Of a DNA stretch of 64,000 nucleotides, positions 23,450 through 31,590 are shown in pieces. The DNA lies in contig NZ_CP054719.1 in assembly GCF_014896945.1 (NCBI RefSeq), positions 62,001 through 126,000 of the forward strand. Direction: 5' to 3'. The notes under the pieces are model-generated. The model was not told where the DNA came from. It made no database searches and saw only the letters and a program-made list of their open reading frames with translations. The position numbers and the translations under genes are program-made. Each line of letters opens with the position of its first letter. Positions within the stretch are counted from its first letter, which is position 1. This stretch comes from Candidatus Bodocaedibacter vickermanii. GTDB lineage: Bacteria; Pseudomonadota; Alphaproteobacteria; UBA6184.

Positions 23450-23842
23450 ATGAGTCAAAAAATAGCAACGCGTATTCGTAAGCGCGAGAAGAAAAATGTC
23501 GTAACAGGTATGGCATTTATTAATTCAACTTTTAACAACACTGTAATTACAATTACAGATCTTCATGGTAATACCATTGCATGGTCAACTGCTGGTGCAA
23601 AAGGGTTTAAAGGTTCTCGTAAGTCTACACCTTTCGCAGCTCAAATTGCTGCTGAAGATGCAGCTAAAAAAGCGATGGAACATGGTTTAAAAACTATATC
23701 TGTAAAGGTAAAGGGGCCAGGATCTGGTCGTGAATCTGCTCTGCGTGCATTTCATGCCGTAGGATTGGTTGTGACAGCAATTAAAGATGTAACACCGATT
23801 GCTCATAACGGGTGCCGTCCTCCAAAACGTCGTCGCGTTTAA
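23450..23842 (+). CDS. rpsK: 30S ribosomal protein S11
   Basis: Platform protein of the small subunit, 130 aa, usual length. Conserved [30 protein letters not shown] and the C-terminal [11 protein letters not shown]. It lies 13 bases after rpsM and 37 before rpoA. Confidence 0.99.
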   Translation: MSQKIATRIRKREKKNVVTGMAFINSTFNNTVITITDLHGNTIAWSTAGAKGFKGSRKSTPFAAQIAAEDAAKKAMEHGLKTISVKVKGPGSGRESALRAFHAVGLVVTAIKDVTPIAHNGCRPPKRRRV

Positions 23843-23879
23843 TATTAGTTACGTGTGTATGTAAGAAGGGGTTTCTTTC

Positions 23880-24893
23880 GTGATTCAAAGTAATTGGCAG
23901 TCTTTAATTAAGGCTCAAAAAATAGACATTAAGGTTGGATCAAATCCAAACTCAGCAAAGGTTAATGTAAGCCCGCTGGAAAGAGGTTTTGGTGTAACTT
24001 TAGGTAATGCATTGCGCCGTGTGCTGATGTCATCTTTACAAGGTGCAGCTGTGGTACGCATTAAAGTTGACGGTGTGTTACACGAGTTTAGTACAATACC
24101 TGGCGTTCGTGAAGACGTTACTGATGTTATTTTGAACATTAAGCAATTGGCGCTTAAGTCTCATTCAGCGGACACTCAAAAAGTTCGTCTTGATGTAGCA
24201 GGGCCTTGTGTTGTAACTGCAGGTATGATTACTGAAACAGCAGCTGTTGAAGTGATTAATAAAGATTTGGTTTTGTTTACACTGGATGCGAATGCAAAAG
24301 TGTCAATGGAATTAAGCGTTGAAGTTGGCAAGGGGTATGTTCCTGCTGAACGTAACCGTGGTGTAGAAGACGAAATTGGAATTATTCCAATTGACGCAAT
24401 TTTCTCTCCAGTAAAACGCGTTGCGTACACAGTTGAAGATACTCGTGTTGGGCAAGATACAGATTACAATACATTGGTTTTGGATATTGAGACAAATGGC
24501 TCAATTACTCCAGAAGATTCAATTGCATTGGCAGCACGTATTTTGCAAGACCAGTTACAGCAATTCATTAATTTTGAAGAGCCCAAGCCTCATAGTGCGG
24601 CAGAGGCTGAACCAGAGTTTCCATTTAACCGTAATTTGTTACGTAAAGTGGAAGAATTGGAACTTTCTGTGCGTTCAATGAACTGTCTTCGCAATGAAAA
24701 TATTATTTACATTGGTGACTTAGTGGCTAAGTCTGAAGGTGAACTATTACGTACACCTAACTTTGGTCGTAAGTCATTGAATGAAATTAAAGAAGTGTTG
24801 GTACACCTTGGCCTTGATTTAGGTATGAGGGTTGACGGGTGGCCACCAGAAAACATCGAAGAATTAGCAAAAAAAATAGAAGAACCTTATTAA
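23880..24893 (+). CDS. rpoA: DNA-directed RNA polymerase subunit alpha
   Basis: Assembly scaffold of RNA polymerase, 337 aa, usual length. GTG start behind AAGAAGGGG. The N-terminal domain carries [19 protein letters not shown]; the C-terminal domain that contacts UP elements and activators carries [12 protein letters not shown] and [16 protein letters not shown]. Between rpsK and rplQ. Confidence 0.99.
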   Translation: MIQSNWQSLIKAQKIDIKVGSNPNSAKVNVSPLERGFGVTLGNALRRVLMSSLQGAAVVRIKVDGVLHEFSTIPGVREDVTDVILNIKQLALKSHSADTQKVRLDVAGPCVVTAGMITETAAVEVINKDLVLFTLDANAKVSMELSVEVGKGYVPAERNRGVEDEIGIIPIDAIFSPVKRVAYTVEDTRVGQDTDYNTLVLDIETNGSITPEDSIALAARILQDQLQQFINFEEPKPHSAAEAEPEFPFNRNLLRKVEELELSVRSMNCLRNENIIYIGDLVAKSEGELLRTPNFGRKSLNEIKEVLVHLGLDLGMRVDGWPPENIEELAKKIEEPY

Positions 24894-24907
24894 GGTAGGA
24901 GTTAAAT

Positions 24908-25333
24908 ATGAGACACGCACTGAAAGGTCGTAAATTTAATCGCAACACTGGGCAACGTACCGCGTTATTGAAATCATTGGTAACTGCCTTAGTAAAGCAT
25001 GAACAAATTAAAACAACACTTCCAAAAGCAAAGGACTTACGTCCAATTGTTGAAAAGTTGGTTACTGTTGCAAAAGAAAACACATTAGCAAACCGTCGCT
25101 ATTTATTGGCATTCCTAAATGGAAACCACCAATCTGTAGAACGCTTGTTAAACCACTTAGGTCCTCGTTTTAAAGAGCGTCCAGGCGGATATACTCGTAT
25201 CTTGAAAGCGGGTTTCCGTCATGGCGACATGGCTCCAATGGCTGTTATTGAGTTCATTGATCGAGATCTTACAGCTAAGGGAACTGATTCGGGTCCTGTA
25301 GAATATGTAGAAACGGAACAAAGCGCTGAATAA
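24908..25333 (+). CDS. rplQ: 50S ribosomal protein L17
   Basis: Large-subunit protein, 141 aa, usual length for alphaproteobacteria. Typical RHALKGRKFNRNTGQRTALL N-terminus and the KAGFRHGDMAPMAVIE motif. Last gene of the ribosomal block, followed by an intrinsic terminator at 25368. Confidence 0.99.
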   Translation: MRHALKGRKFNRNTGQRTALLKSLVTALVKHEQIKTTLPKAKDLRPIVEKLVTVAKENTLANRRYLLAFLNGNHQSVERLLNHLGPRFKERPGGYTRILKAGFRHGDMAPMAVIEFIDRDLTAKGTDSGPVEYVETEQSAE

Positions 25334-25367
25334 ATAAGTAATTTGTTAACCGTCTTTACTTTAGAAT

Positions 25368-25390
25368 AGGGCCCAAGAGGCCCTTTTTTT
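25368..25390 (+). terminator. intrinsic terminator after rplQ
   Basis: AGGGCC (25368-25373) pairs with GGCCCT (25379-25384) around CAAGA, followed directly by a run of T's to 25390. Canonical rho-independent terminator closing the ribosomal protein block. Confidence 0.9.
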
Positions 25391-25412
25391 ATTTATTATG
25401 TGGAGAGTTGAA

Positions 25413-26894
25413 ATGGTGTTGAAAATATTACAGAGCATGTGTCTTGCGGCAGTTTGTGTTATGAGTTTATCCTATGGAATGGGGAATCGTTCTATCCCAT
25501 CAGTTGATAAATCTGCTGTTCCAAATGAAACTAAAAATACTCCATCTCCAGATCAATCTCCGCAGGTATCAGTATCTCCGACGTTTAATAAGCCATCTAA
25601 ATTATTTCAGGGCGGCGTTTTTTCATTTTCACCTGTGGTAAAGAAAGTAGCTCCCTCCGTCGTTAACATTTATTCCGAACGTGTACAGGTAGTTCAAAAT
25701 TCTCCCTTTGCTATGGATCCGATGATGCAGCTATTTATGGGTAAGGGCTTTAACTTTGATTCACTGTTCGCAATGCCCCGTGAAATTATACAACGTTCAT
25801 TAGGGTCAGGCGTGATCATTGGAAAAGAAGGTACTGTTTTGACCAACGTACACGTGATTCAGGATGCAACAAAGATCAAAGTTATCTTACAGGATGGCAG
25901 AGCCTATGATGCAAAAGTTGCTGTTAAAGATGATAAAATTGATTTAGCCGTTCTTCAAATCCAAGATCCAAAAGTTGAACTAGTCCCCATAGAGATTGGT
26001 GATCCAGAGGTTATGGAAGTCGGGGACATGGTGGTTGCTATTGGTAACCCTTTTGGTGTGGGTACAACGGTTACAACCGGTATCGTCTCTGCAGTTAGCC
26101 GATTTGGCGGATTTATCCAAACCGATGCATCGATTAACGTGGGTAACTCTGGCGGAGCCCTTGTGAATATGGAAGGGCAGCTGATCGGCATTAATAACTT
26201 TATCATTTCAAAGTCAGGAGCGTCTGCGGGTATTGGATTTGCAATACCCATCAACATGGCAAAGCCAGCGGTTGCTCAGTTGAACAATGGAGGCGGTGAC
26301 GTTCAGCGTGGTTGGTCTGGTTTATTAGTGCAAACCGTAACCCCTCAAATTGCTCAAACCTTCAACATGGATATTCCTTTGGGCGTGGTTGTGAATGCAG
26401 CACACTCACTAAGATCCGCAAAAGATGTTCAAGTCGGTGATTTGATTTTAGAACTTAATGGCAAACCGTTGCTGGATAAAGAAACGTTTTATTATCGGTT
26501 AGCCGGTCTTCCCGTGGGAGAGACTGTAAGTCTAAAATTAAGGCGTAAAGATAAAGAATTAACGACACAGTTTCCACTAATTAAGCCTGTTGAAGTTCCA
26601 TCTAAACAACGTACGACCCTTAAAGGAAATCATGTGTTTGATGGCGTTGTGGTTTCTAATTTGTCCCCAGCCTTAGAAGCAGAATTAAACTTAGAAGGCA
26701 TGCGGGAAGGTGTTATTGTTTTAGGTGCCGTCGTCCAAAACGCAGCACTCAGATTGTTTCAGCAATACGATATAATTCATATGATTAATGCGTATACGAT
26801 TATGAATGTGAATGATTTATTAAGGGTGCTTTCATCTGAAAAAATAACATCGATTAAGTTAATCAGAAATGGAAAAACTGTTGAAATTAAGTAA
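25413..26894 (+). CDS. DegP/HtrA-family periplasmic serine protease
   Basis: Exported trypsin-like protease for quality control of envelope proteins; 493 aa. ATG at 25413 is preferred to 25398 because GGAGAG (25402-25407) sits at the right distance and a clean signal peptide follows (VLKILQSMCLAAVCVMSLS). Catalytic triad: His147 (TNVHVI), Asp177 (KIDLAVL) and Ser246 (VGNSGGAL). Two C-terminal PDZ domains follow, about residues 295-385 and 410-490. The loop before the triad is Met/Phe-rich as in DegP. A second paralogue, tied to hflKC, lies at 47198-48616. The 3' end overlaps the next gene by 26 bases. Confidence 0.92.
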   Translation: MVLKILQSMCLAAVCVMSLSYGMGNRSIPSVDKSAVPNETKNTPSPDQSPQVSVSPTFNKPSKLFQGGVFSFSPVVKKVAPSVVNIYSERVQVVQNSPFAMDPMMQLFMGKGFNFDSLFAMPREIIQRSLGSGVIIGKEGTVLTNVHVIQDATKIKVILQDGRAYDAKVAVKDDKIDLAVLQIQDPKVELVPIEIGDPEVMEVGDMVVAIGNPFGVGTTVTTGIVSAVSRFGGFIQTDASINVGNSGGALVNMEGQLIGINNFIISKSGASAGIGFAIPINMAKPAVAQLNNGGGDVQRGWSGLLVQTVTPQIAQTFNMDIPLGVVVNAAHSLRSAKDVQVGDLILELNGKPLLDKETFYYRLAGLPVGETVSLKLRRKDKELTTQFPLIKPVEVPSKQRTTLKGNHVFDGVVVSNLSPALEAELNLEGMREGVIVLGAVVQNAALRLFQQYDIIHMINAYTIMNVNDLLRVLSSEKITSIKLIRNGKTVEIK

Positions 26895-27873
26895 AACATT
26901 ACCTGTACTAGCTATAGTGTTTTTGTATGGTTGTGAGGCAAATAACTTTGATTCATCCATTGCTAACACGCCGTCTCGTGCTGATCTATTGATTAAGGGT
27001 ATTGCAGAGGGCAAAATTAGTGTTGTTGCGCCAGCAACTTGGATTGAAGAAAATGAGTCAAGGGTGATTCAAAAAAAGTATCCAAATCTTTGGAATAAAG
27101 TTCACTTTCAGCATGGTGTAAAATATGCATACATGTCCAATACGGATGAACAGCGGTTTAATTTTCTGAAACAAGCGTTTGATAATGAATCTTCTTCTGT
27201 CGTTTGGGCGTTGAGAGGCGGATACGGAGCTGCGCGACTTATTCCTTATCTATTAAAAATACCAAAACCAACAGCTCATAAATGGCTAATTGGATACAGT
27301 GATATTACAGCATTACATTTATTTGTGAGTCAAAAATGGGGCTGGAAATCAATCCATGGAGCAGTTGCAAAAGACATTACTTATTCTAAAAAAGACCCCA
27401 AAAACTTTAAGTATCTAGACGAAATCGTATCTGGAGCGTCTAAGAGTATTACATATCAAGGATTCAAACTGTTAAGCGGCAAGGTTATGCAACCCATAGC
27501 TGGAAAGCTAACGGGAGGAAATACGGCTTTAATCAGTACAAGTGTCGGTACACCTTGGCAACTTAATGCAAAAGGCAAAATTGTTATTATTGAAGAGTCT
27601 GGTCATGGAGATAGAATAGACCGTGTATTACAGCATCTGAAACACTCTAAGATTTTAGAGGGAGCCGTTGCTGTTGTCATAGGAGACATCATAGTGGGGG
27701 ATGTAGATGTAAATCCCATCATCAATGATTTTGTAAAAGACTTGCCTGTTCCAGTGTTTAAAACTGATAGTTTTGGACATGGAGACAAAAACTATCCATG
27801 GATTTATAACGCTGATGCAGTTATTGAACCTGATGCAATGGGTAATTATCAATTAACGTTTCAAACTCAATAA
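26869..27873 (+). CDS. LD-carboxypeptidase (peptidase S66 family), lipoprotein
   Basis: Predicted muramoyl-tetrapeptide LD-carboxypeptidase of murein recycling, or an MccF-type immunity peptidase; 334 aa. A lipoprotein signal ends in the lipobox LYGC with Cys22, unusual because typical LdcA is cytoplasmic. S66 hallmarks: RGGYGAARLIPYL, nucleophile Ser144 in GYSDITALH, a Glu at 242-243 (IIEESG) followed by RIDRVLQHL, and His304 in FGHGD. The Glu region differs slightly from the usual EDVGE form. It starts inside the end of the DegP-like gene and ends 9 bases before the ABC exporter, so the three probably form one transcript. Confidence 0.82.
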   Translation: MEKLLKLSKTLPVLAIVFLYGCEANNFDSSIANTPSRADLLIKGIAEGKISVVAPATWIEENESRVIQKKYPNLWNKVHFQHGVKYAYMSNTDEQRFNFLKQAFDNESSSVVWALRGGYGAARLIPYLLKIPKPTAHKWLIGYSDITALHLFVSQKWGWKSIHGAVAKDITYSKKDPKNFKYLDEIVSGASKSITYQGFKLLSGKVMQPIAGKLTGGNTALISTSVGTPWQLNAKGKIVIIEESGHGDRIDRVLQHLKHSKILEGAVAVVIGDIIVGDVDVNPIINDFVKDLPVPVFKTDSFGHGDKNYPWIYNADAVIEPDAMGNYQLTFQTQ

Positions 27874-27882
27874 GAGGTGTGG

Positions 27883-29667
27883 ATGCAATCGTCTAATTCA
27901 TTTAAGCGGATAGTTCCTTATTTTTGGAGCAAACATAATCTATCCGCAAAATTAATCGTGGTTTTTTCTGCGGTATTATTAATTCTTGCTAAAGTATTAG
28001 CCTCGTATGTGCCCATATACTTTCAACAAACAATTGATATGTTGAATGGAACGTTGCAAGCCACTGTTTCCGTGAGTGCATTGATAATAATGTATGGCGT
28101 CATACGATTGCTGTCCACATCGCTGAATGATGTTCGAGAAATCCTATTTTCCAGAGTGTTGTATCGAGCCATTCGTATGCTTGCATTAGAGGTCTTTAAT
28201 CACCTGCATTCATTAAGTTTACGGTTTCACCTGGATCGTCAAACAGGTGCGGTTACACGGTACATCGAACAAGGCGTTCAATCCATGGAGCGATTAATTC
28301 AATTTTCAACCTTTGGTTTTTTTCCAACGGTGATTGAAATCGTTTTGGTCTGGGGATTTTTGTTATACTTATTTCCGGTACACTTTTTTCTGATTATTTT
28401 TATTACGATAAGCTTATATGTTGTGTGCACCTATTGGATTACGAACTATCGTACACGTGTTCTTAGAGAGCGCAATGAATTTGAAGCCAACTCCAATCAA
28501 AAAGCATTAGATAGTTTATTAAATTACGAAACCGTTAAATATTTTGGCAACGAAGACAATGAATCAAGGCTATATGATGAGACATTAAGCCGATATGAAC
28601 GGATCTCTGTGAGATTGCGAGAGTCCTTATCACTGTTAAACGTTGCTCAAGGTATTATTGCAGGCATCGGTTTAATCATATGCATGTATTATGCATCGAT
28701 AAGTGTTCTTGATAAAACATTATCATTAGGTCAGTATGTGATGATTCATGCATACTTAATTCAACTGTATATTCCCTTAGGAAATCTTGGGTTTATGTAT
28801 CGTGAAATGAGAGAAGCCTTTTTGAAATTAAATACCATGATGGACGTATTAAAGGCAGAACCCGATATTAAAGATGCGGCTGAACCCCTTGCAATACCTC
28901 ATGGTAAAATGCATATATCCTTTGAAAATGTTGATTTTAGCTATGCCTCAGAACGTCAGATTCTAAATGATATTTCATTAGATATTCATGAAGGTCAAAC
29001 CATCGCTTTAGTGGGAGAGAGTGGCTCTGGAAAATCAACGATTACCCGATTGCTATTTCGATTTTATGATATATCAAAGGGGATCATCACCATAAATGGA
29101 GTTGATATTCGATCAGTGTCTCAAGTAGAATTAAGAAGTTTAATCGCCGTGGTTCCTCAAGATACCGTCTTATTTAATGATACCCTTGAATACAATATTC
29201 GATATGGAAAAATGAATTCAACGCCTGCCGAAGTCAATGCAGCAATTGAAGGGGCTCATCTGAACCACTTTATTAAACAGTTACCTCAAGGTTTAAAAAC
29301 AACCGTCGGTGAACGTGGTCTTAAATTATCCGGGGGCGAAAAACAACGTGTTGCGATTGCCAGAGCCTTATTAAAGAATCCAAAGATCTTTATTTTTGAT
29401 GAAGCAACCAGTTCATTAGATACCAATACAGAACAAGAAATTCAACACAACCTTATGGAAATTTCAAAAGGTAAAACAACATTGATTGTTGCACATAGGT
29501 TATCAACCATTGTAAATGCGAATCAAATATTAGTACTAGATCAGGGTCATATCATTGAACGTGGAACACATGAAGAGCTTTTAAAACGTAATGGCAAATA
29601 CGCAAGCATGTGGCAGCAACAAACCCACCAACCTGCGGTTGGATCCAGTAAGCTAGATCCGATGTGA
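27883..29667 (+). CDS. Atm1/HMT-type ABC exporter, ATPase fused to permease
   Basis: Half-transporter of the ABCB7/Atm1 class, which exports glutathione-linked or sulfur compounds for iron-sulfur and metal homeostasis; 594 aa. ATG 27883 is preferred over GTG 27877, because AAGAGG lies just upstream. Six membrane helices span about residues 20-300. The ATPase has Walker A GESGSGKST at 378-386, the Atm1-like PQDTVLFNDT, signature LSGGE at 482-486, Walker B IFIFDEATS and the H-loop AHRLST. The last dozen codons (from about QPAVGSS) and the TGA lie inside a dispersed palindromic repeat, so the native C-terminus has been replaced. Confidence 0.9.
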   Translation: MQSSNSFKRIVPYFWSKHNLSAKLIVVFSAVLLILAKVLASYVPIYFQQTIDMLNGTLQATVSVSALIIMYGVIRLLSTSLNDVREILFSRVLYRAIRMLALEVFNHLHSLSLRFHLDRQTGAVTRYIEQGVQSMERLIQFSTFGFFPTVIEIVLVWGFLLYLFPVHFFLIIFITISLYVVCTYWITNYRTRVLRERNEFEANSNQKALDSLLNYETVKYFGNEDNESRLYDETLSRYERISVRLRESLSLLNVAQGIIAGIGLIICMYYASISVLDKTLSLGQYVMIHAYLIQLYIPLGNLGFMYREMREAFLKLNTMMDVLKAEPDIKDAAEPLAIPHGKMHISFENVDFSYASERQILNDISLDIHEGQTIALVGESGSGKSTITRLLFRFYDISKGIITINGVDIRSVSQVELRSLIAVVPQDTVLFNDTLEYNIRYGKMNSTPAEVNAAIEGAHLNHFIKQLPQGLKTTVGERGLKLSGGEKQRVAIARALLKNPKIFIFDEATSSLDTNTEQEIQHNLMEISKGKTTLIVAHRLSTIVNANQILVLDQGHIIERGTHEELLKRNGKYASMWQQQTHQPAVGSSKLDPM

Positions 29668-29692
29668 TCTGACACGGATTGCACAAAACAAC
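29629..29692 (+). repeat. dispersed palindromic repeat overlapping the ABC exporter 3' end
   Basis: The unit begins with the palindrome CAACCTGCGGTTG and contains the imperfect inverted repeat TAGATC-CGATGT-GATCTGA, then ACACGGATT. The ABC gene's last 12 codons and its stop (29665-29667) fall inside it. Same family as the tandem array at 30335-30795 and the reverse copy at 32648-32694. Confidence 0.85.
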
Positions 29693-29741
29693 CCAATACC
29701 TTGGAGATCTCAATTTTCACAAACCGTATTATCCATTGAGT

Positions 29742-29758
29742 CCAGGGATCATCCCTGG
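29742..29758. repeat. 17-base palindrome, copy 1
   Basis: CCAGGGATCATCCCTGG is a perfect palindrome around a central C. Preceded by GAGT. The same element appears at 31543-31559 (one change) and 51909-51925, each preceded by TT/GGGTCC-like sequence, so it is dispersed rather than local. Confidence 0.8.
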
Positions 29759-30334
29759 CGTCACGCTGGATCCCTACGATTTTTCCATACTATGTACGGC
29801 GCAGGTTCGCTCCTGTCAACGTGCCATTGCCTCTATGAGAAGAAAGTCTGGAGCAAAGGGCGCCGCGTAATTGTTTTATGTGAGTTTAACTATAAATACG
29901 ATTGAAAAAAAATTACAATCCACCTCAGCGCACACCCGAGACACCCAACGGATGCAACCGCAGGTTGCGAATTAATAAAGGTTAAGATTCAGTTAACGCG
30001 ATTTTTTTACCACCCCCCGCCCCAGTCACCACAACTGTTGAAAGTGATCAGAAGAGGTGTTTAACGATATTAAAATCACCCACTTAAACACCAAGCTATG
30101 AATGTTATAAAAAACTTCATATTGTGTAAAATAGTCGCATATCTATTACTTAATTCATACATATCTGTATGATTGACACAATTAATCGGTTTATCAATGA
30201 TTTTCCCTGTTCTATTGATTTGTTGTCAAAAATATTCTTTTTCTAATCACTTTCAACAGTTGTGGGGCGCGAGGCAGCAGTTAGAAAACTTCAAACTTTT
30301 TCGAATTTTTTCAGAAATCTGTCAGGCATGCTGG

Positions 30335-30795
30335 CAACGTGCCGTTGCATCCATTAGGTCAGATCCGATGTGATCTGACACGGATTGTAAAAAACAACTT
30401 GGCGTCTGCTTAAGATATCAATGTTTTAAAACGGTTAAAAACCCAGTGGGTGCAGCGTCACGCTGCCAACGTGCCGTTGCATCCATTAGGTCAGATCCGA
30501 TGTGATCTGACACGGATTGTAAAAAACAACTTGGCGTCTGCTTAAGATATCAATGTTTTAAAACGGTTAAAAACCCAGTGGGTGCAGCGTCACGCTGCCA
30601 ACCTGCGGCTGGATCCAATAAGCTAGATCCGATGTGATCTGACACGGATTGTAAAAAACAACTTGGCGTCTGCTTAAGTTATCAATGTTTTAAAACGGTT
30701 AAAAACCCAATGGGTGGCAGCGTCACGCTGCCAACGTGCCGTTGCATCCGTTAGGTTAGATCCGATGTTGTCTGACACTGATTACAAAAAACAAT
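30335..30795 (+). repeat. 132-bp tandem repeat array, three units plus a partial fourth
   Basis: Units start at 30335, 30467, 30599 and 30732, a period of 132, 132 and 133 bases. Each carries the CAACGTGCCGTTG-type palindrome, the TCAGATC-CGATGT-GATCTGA inverted repeat, a GTAAAAAACAACTTGG segment, TTTTAAAACGG and a closing GCAGCGTCACGCTGC palindrome. Units 1 and 2 are nearly identical; unit 3 has the CAACCTGCGGCTGG variant; unit 4 breaks off near 30795. The high identity implies recent expansion. Confidence 0.92.
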
Positions 30796-30814
30796 CCCAT
30801 CTCGCAGATTTCTC

Positions 30815-30842
30815 TTGACAATCAAAACTTCTTATGTATACT
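30815..30842 (+). promoter_or_regulatory. sigma-70 promoter
   Basis: Perfect -35 TTGACA (30815-30820), 16-base spacer and -10 TATACT (30837-30842). The expected start near 30849 lies only ~40 bases before a strong terminator, so any transcript would be about 45 nt. Confidence 0.6.
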
Positions 30843-30858
30843 AATAACTAGAATTGCG

Positions 30859-30892
30859 AAAAGGCTACCCAAAAACCTGGGTAGCCTTTTTT
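30859..30892. terminator. strong bidirectional terminator
   Basis: AAAAGGCTACCCA (30859-30871) pairs fully with TGGGTAGCCTTTT (30878-30890) around a 6-base loop. T6 follows on the + strand and T4 on the - strand, so it can stop transcription from both sides: the + promoter at 30815 and the - promoter at 31227-31255. Confidence 0.88.
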
Positions 30893-31220
30893 CGTTCTAC
30901 GTCTTTGAAACTTTCAGCCAAAGGATCTCTAACCAGATCCATGACGAAGCTTTGATTGAACCACTCAAGGGCGACATGCCGAACCGAATCCCCAGTACAG
31001 GTGCTCAACTACCCGATCAGTAGACACAGCCCTGTAAACAACCCCTAGAGCCGACGGGCTCGTAAAACACGATTTTGTGCCTATCAATAAAGTCCGCCTT
31101 TCCCCATTCGTGTAAGAAATGGGGTTCTTTTTGCACGTGCGGGTTACTGGGGATTCTCTCGGTTTTAAACAACGGCAACCTGAGGTTGCATCCATTAGAT
31201 TAGATCCTATCTGGTCTGAC
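30870..31220 (-). ncRNA. candidate structured RNA, about 350 nt, family unknown
   Basis: On the - strand a promoter (TTGCAG 31250-31255, 17-base spacer, TATAAA 31227-31232) predicts a start near 31220, and the terminator at 30859-30892 gives the end. Inside, GAATCCCCAGTA (30986-30997) and TACTGGGGATTC (31144-31155) form a perfect 12-bp stem closing a 146-base domain. That domain has a CCCCATT/AATGGGG hairpin, a GAGCC/GGGCTC hairpin, a TACAGG/CCTGTA arm and a CTAC/GTAG arm; outside it a GGATCT/AGATCC hairpin follows. I could not match it to tmRNA, RNase P, SRP or 6S signatures. Possible alternative: remnant of a coding element, since a 101-codon TTG-start frame covers part of it. Confidence 0.35.
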
Positions 31221-31228
31221 ACGGATTT
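31176..31228 (+). repeat. dispersed palindromic repeat, + copy
   Basis: Starts with CAACCTGAGGTTG, followed by CATCCATTAGATTAGATCCT and TCTGACACGGATT. Same family as the tandem array, diverged. The - strand -10 element at 31227 sits at its edge. Confidence 0.75.
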
Positions 31229-31255
31229 TATATAACTTAACTTTGAAAGCTGCAA
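31227..31255 (-). promoter_or_regulatory. predicted promoter for the - strand RNA
   Basis: Reading the - strand: TTGCAG (31255-31250), 17 bases, TATAAA (31232-31227). Four of six and five of six matches to the sigma-70 consensus with ideal spacing. Confidence 0.45.
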
Positions 31256-31400
31256 ACACAGCGCTTTCAAACAACAACAAGGGAACTAAAACACACTCTT
31301 CACAAAAACATCTCAAATTCATTTTTCAACCCTAATGATCCTGCGCCGAAGGTGGGTTTAAAATCCGCCCCATTCCCCCATATCTCCAACCACACTCAAT

Positions 31401-31430
31401 CTAATCTATCGGATGCAACCTCAGGTTGCC
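31401..31430 (-). repeat. dispersed palindromic repeat, reverse copy
   Basis: Read on the - strand it is GCAACCTGAGGTTGCATCC followed by GATAG, the first part of the repeat family. The copy is truncated. Confidence 0.7.
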
Positions 31431-31542
31431 TGCGTCGAAGGTAGGTTCAAATTCTCATATCTCACACCACACACAATCAACCCTTATCCCCCACGTGTAT
31501 CTTATTACGCATTTCAAATCACACAAGACTAACATATAGGGT

Positions 31543-31559
31543 CCAAGGATCATCCCTGG
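31543..31559. repeat. 17-base palindrome, copy 2
   Basis: CCAAGGATCATCCCTGG, one base different from the copy at 29742. It is followed by a GCAGCATCATGCTGC palindrome, a variant of the GCAGCGTCACGCTGC that closes each unit of the tandem array. Confidence 0.75.
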
Positions 31560-31590
31560 TGCAGCATCATGCTGCCAAGCGCAGGTTGCT

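Larger units (their letters stand above)
29668..31590. other. gene-poor, repeat-rich interval
   Basis: 1.9 kb with no convincing protein gene between the ABC exporter and the esterase. It holds at least six copies of the CAACSTGCSGTTG palindrome family (one at 29955-29967 in reverse), two CCAGGGATCATCCCTGG-type palindromes (29742-29758, 31543-31559), a 132-bp tandem array, an apparent short transcription unit at 30815-30892 and a possible structured RNA on the - strand at about 30859-31220. A second short repeat, CGAAGGT followed by GGTT, occurs near 31340 and 31437. Open frames here start with TTG and run across the repeats. Confidence 0.8.

Noticed and set aside
29679..29870. 63-codon frame after the ABC exporter
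   Set aside because: It starts with TTG, has no ribosome site and runs across two different repeat elements.
30173..30373. 66-codon frame before the tandem array
   Set aside because: TTG start without a ribosome site; its last codons are the repeat itself, so it is probably spurious.
30335..30795. CRISPR array
   Set aside because: The unit is a single 132-bp block repeated without unique spacers, and no cas gene is nearby.
30870..31220. tmRNA, RNase P RNA, SRP RNA or 6S RNA
   Set aside because: None of the conserved blocks (tag-encoding segment and T-loop, GAGGAAAGTCC, GGAAGCAG) was found on either strand.
30965..31270. 101-codon - strand frame
   Set aside because: TTG start inside a repeat region; the same DNA forms long-range RNA stems. 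Kept only as an alternative reading of the candidate RNA.
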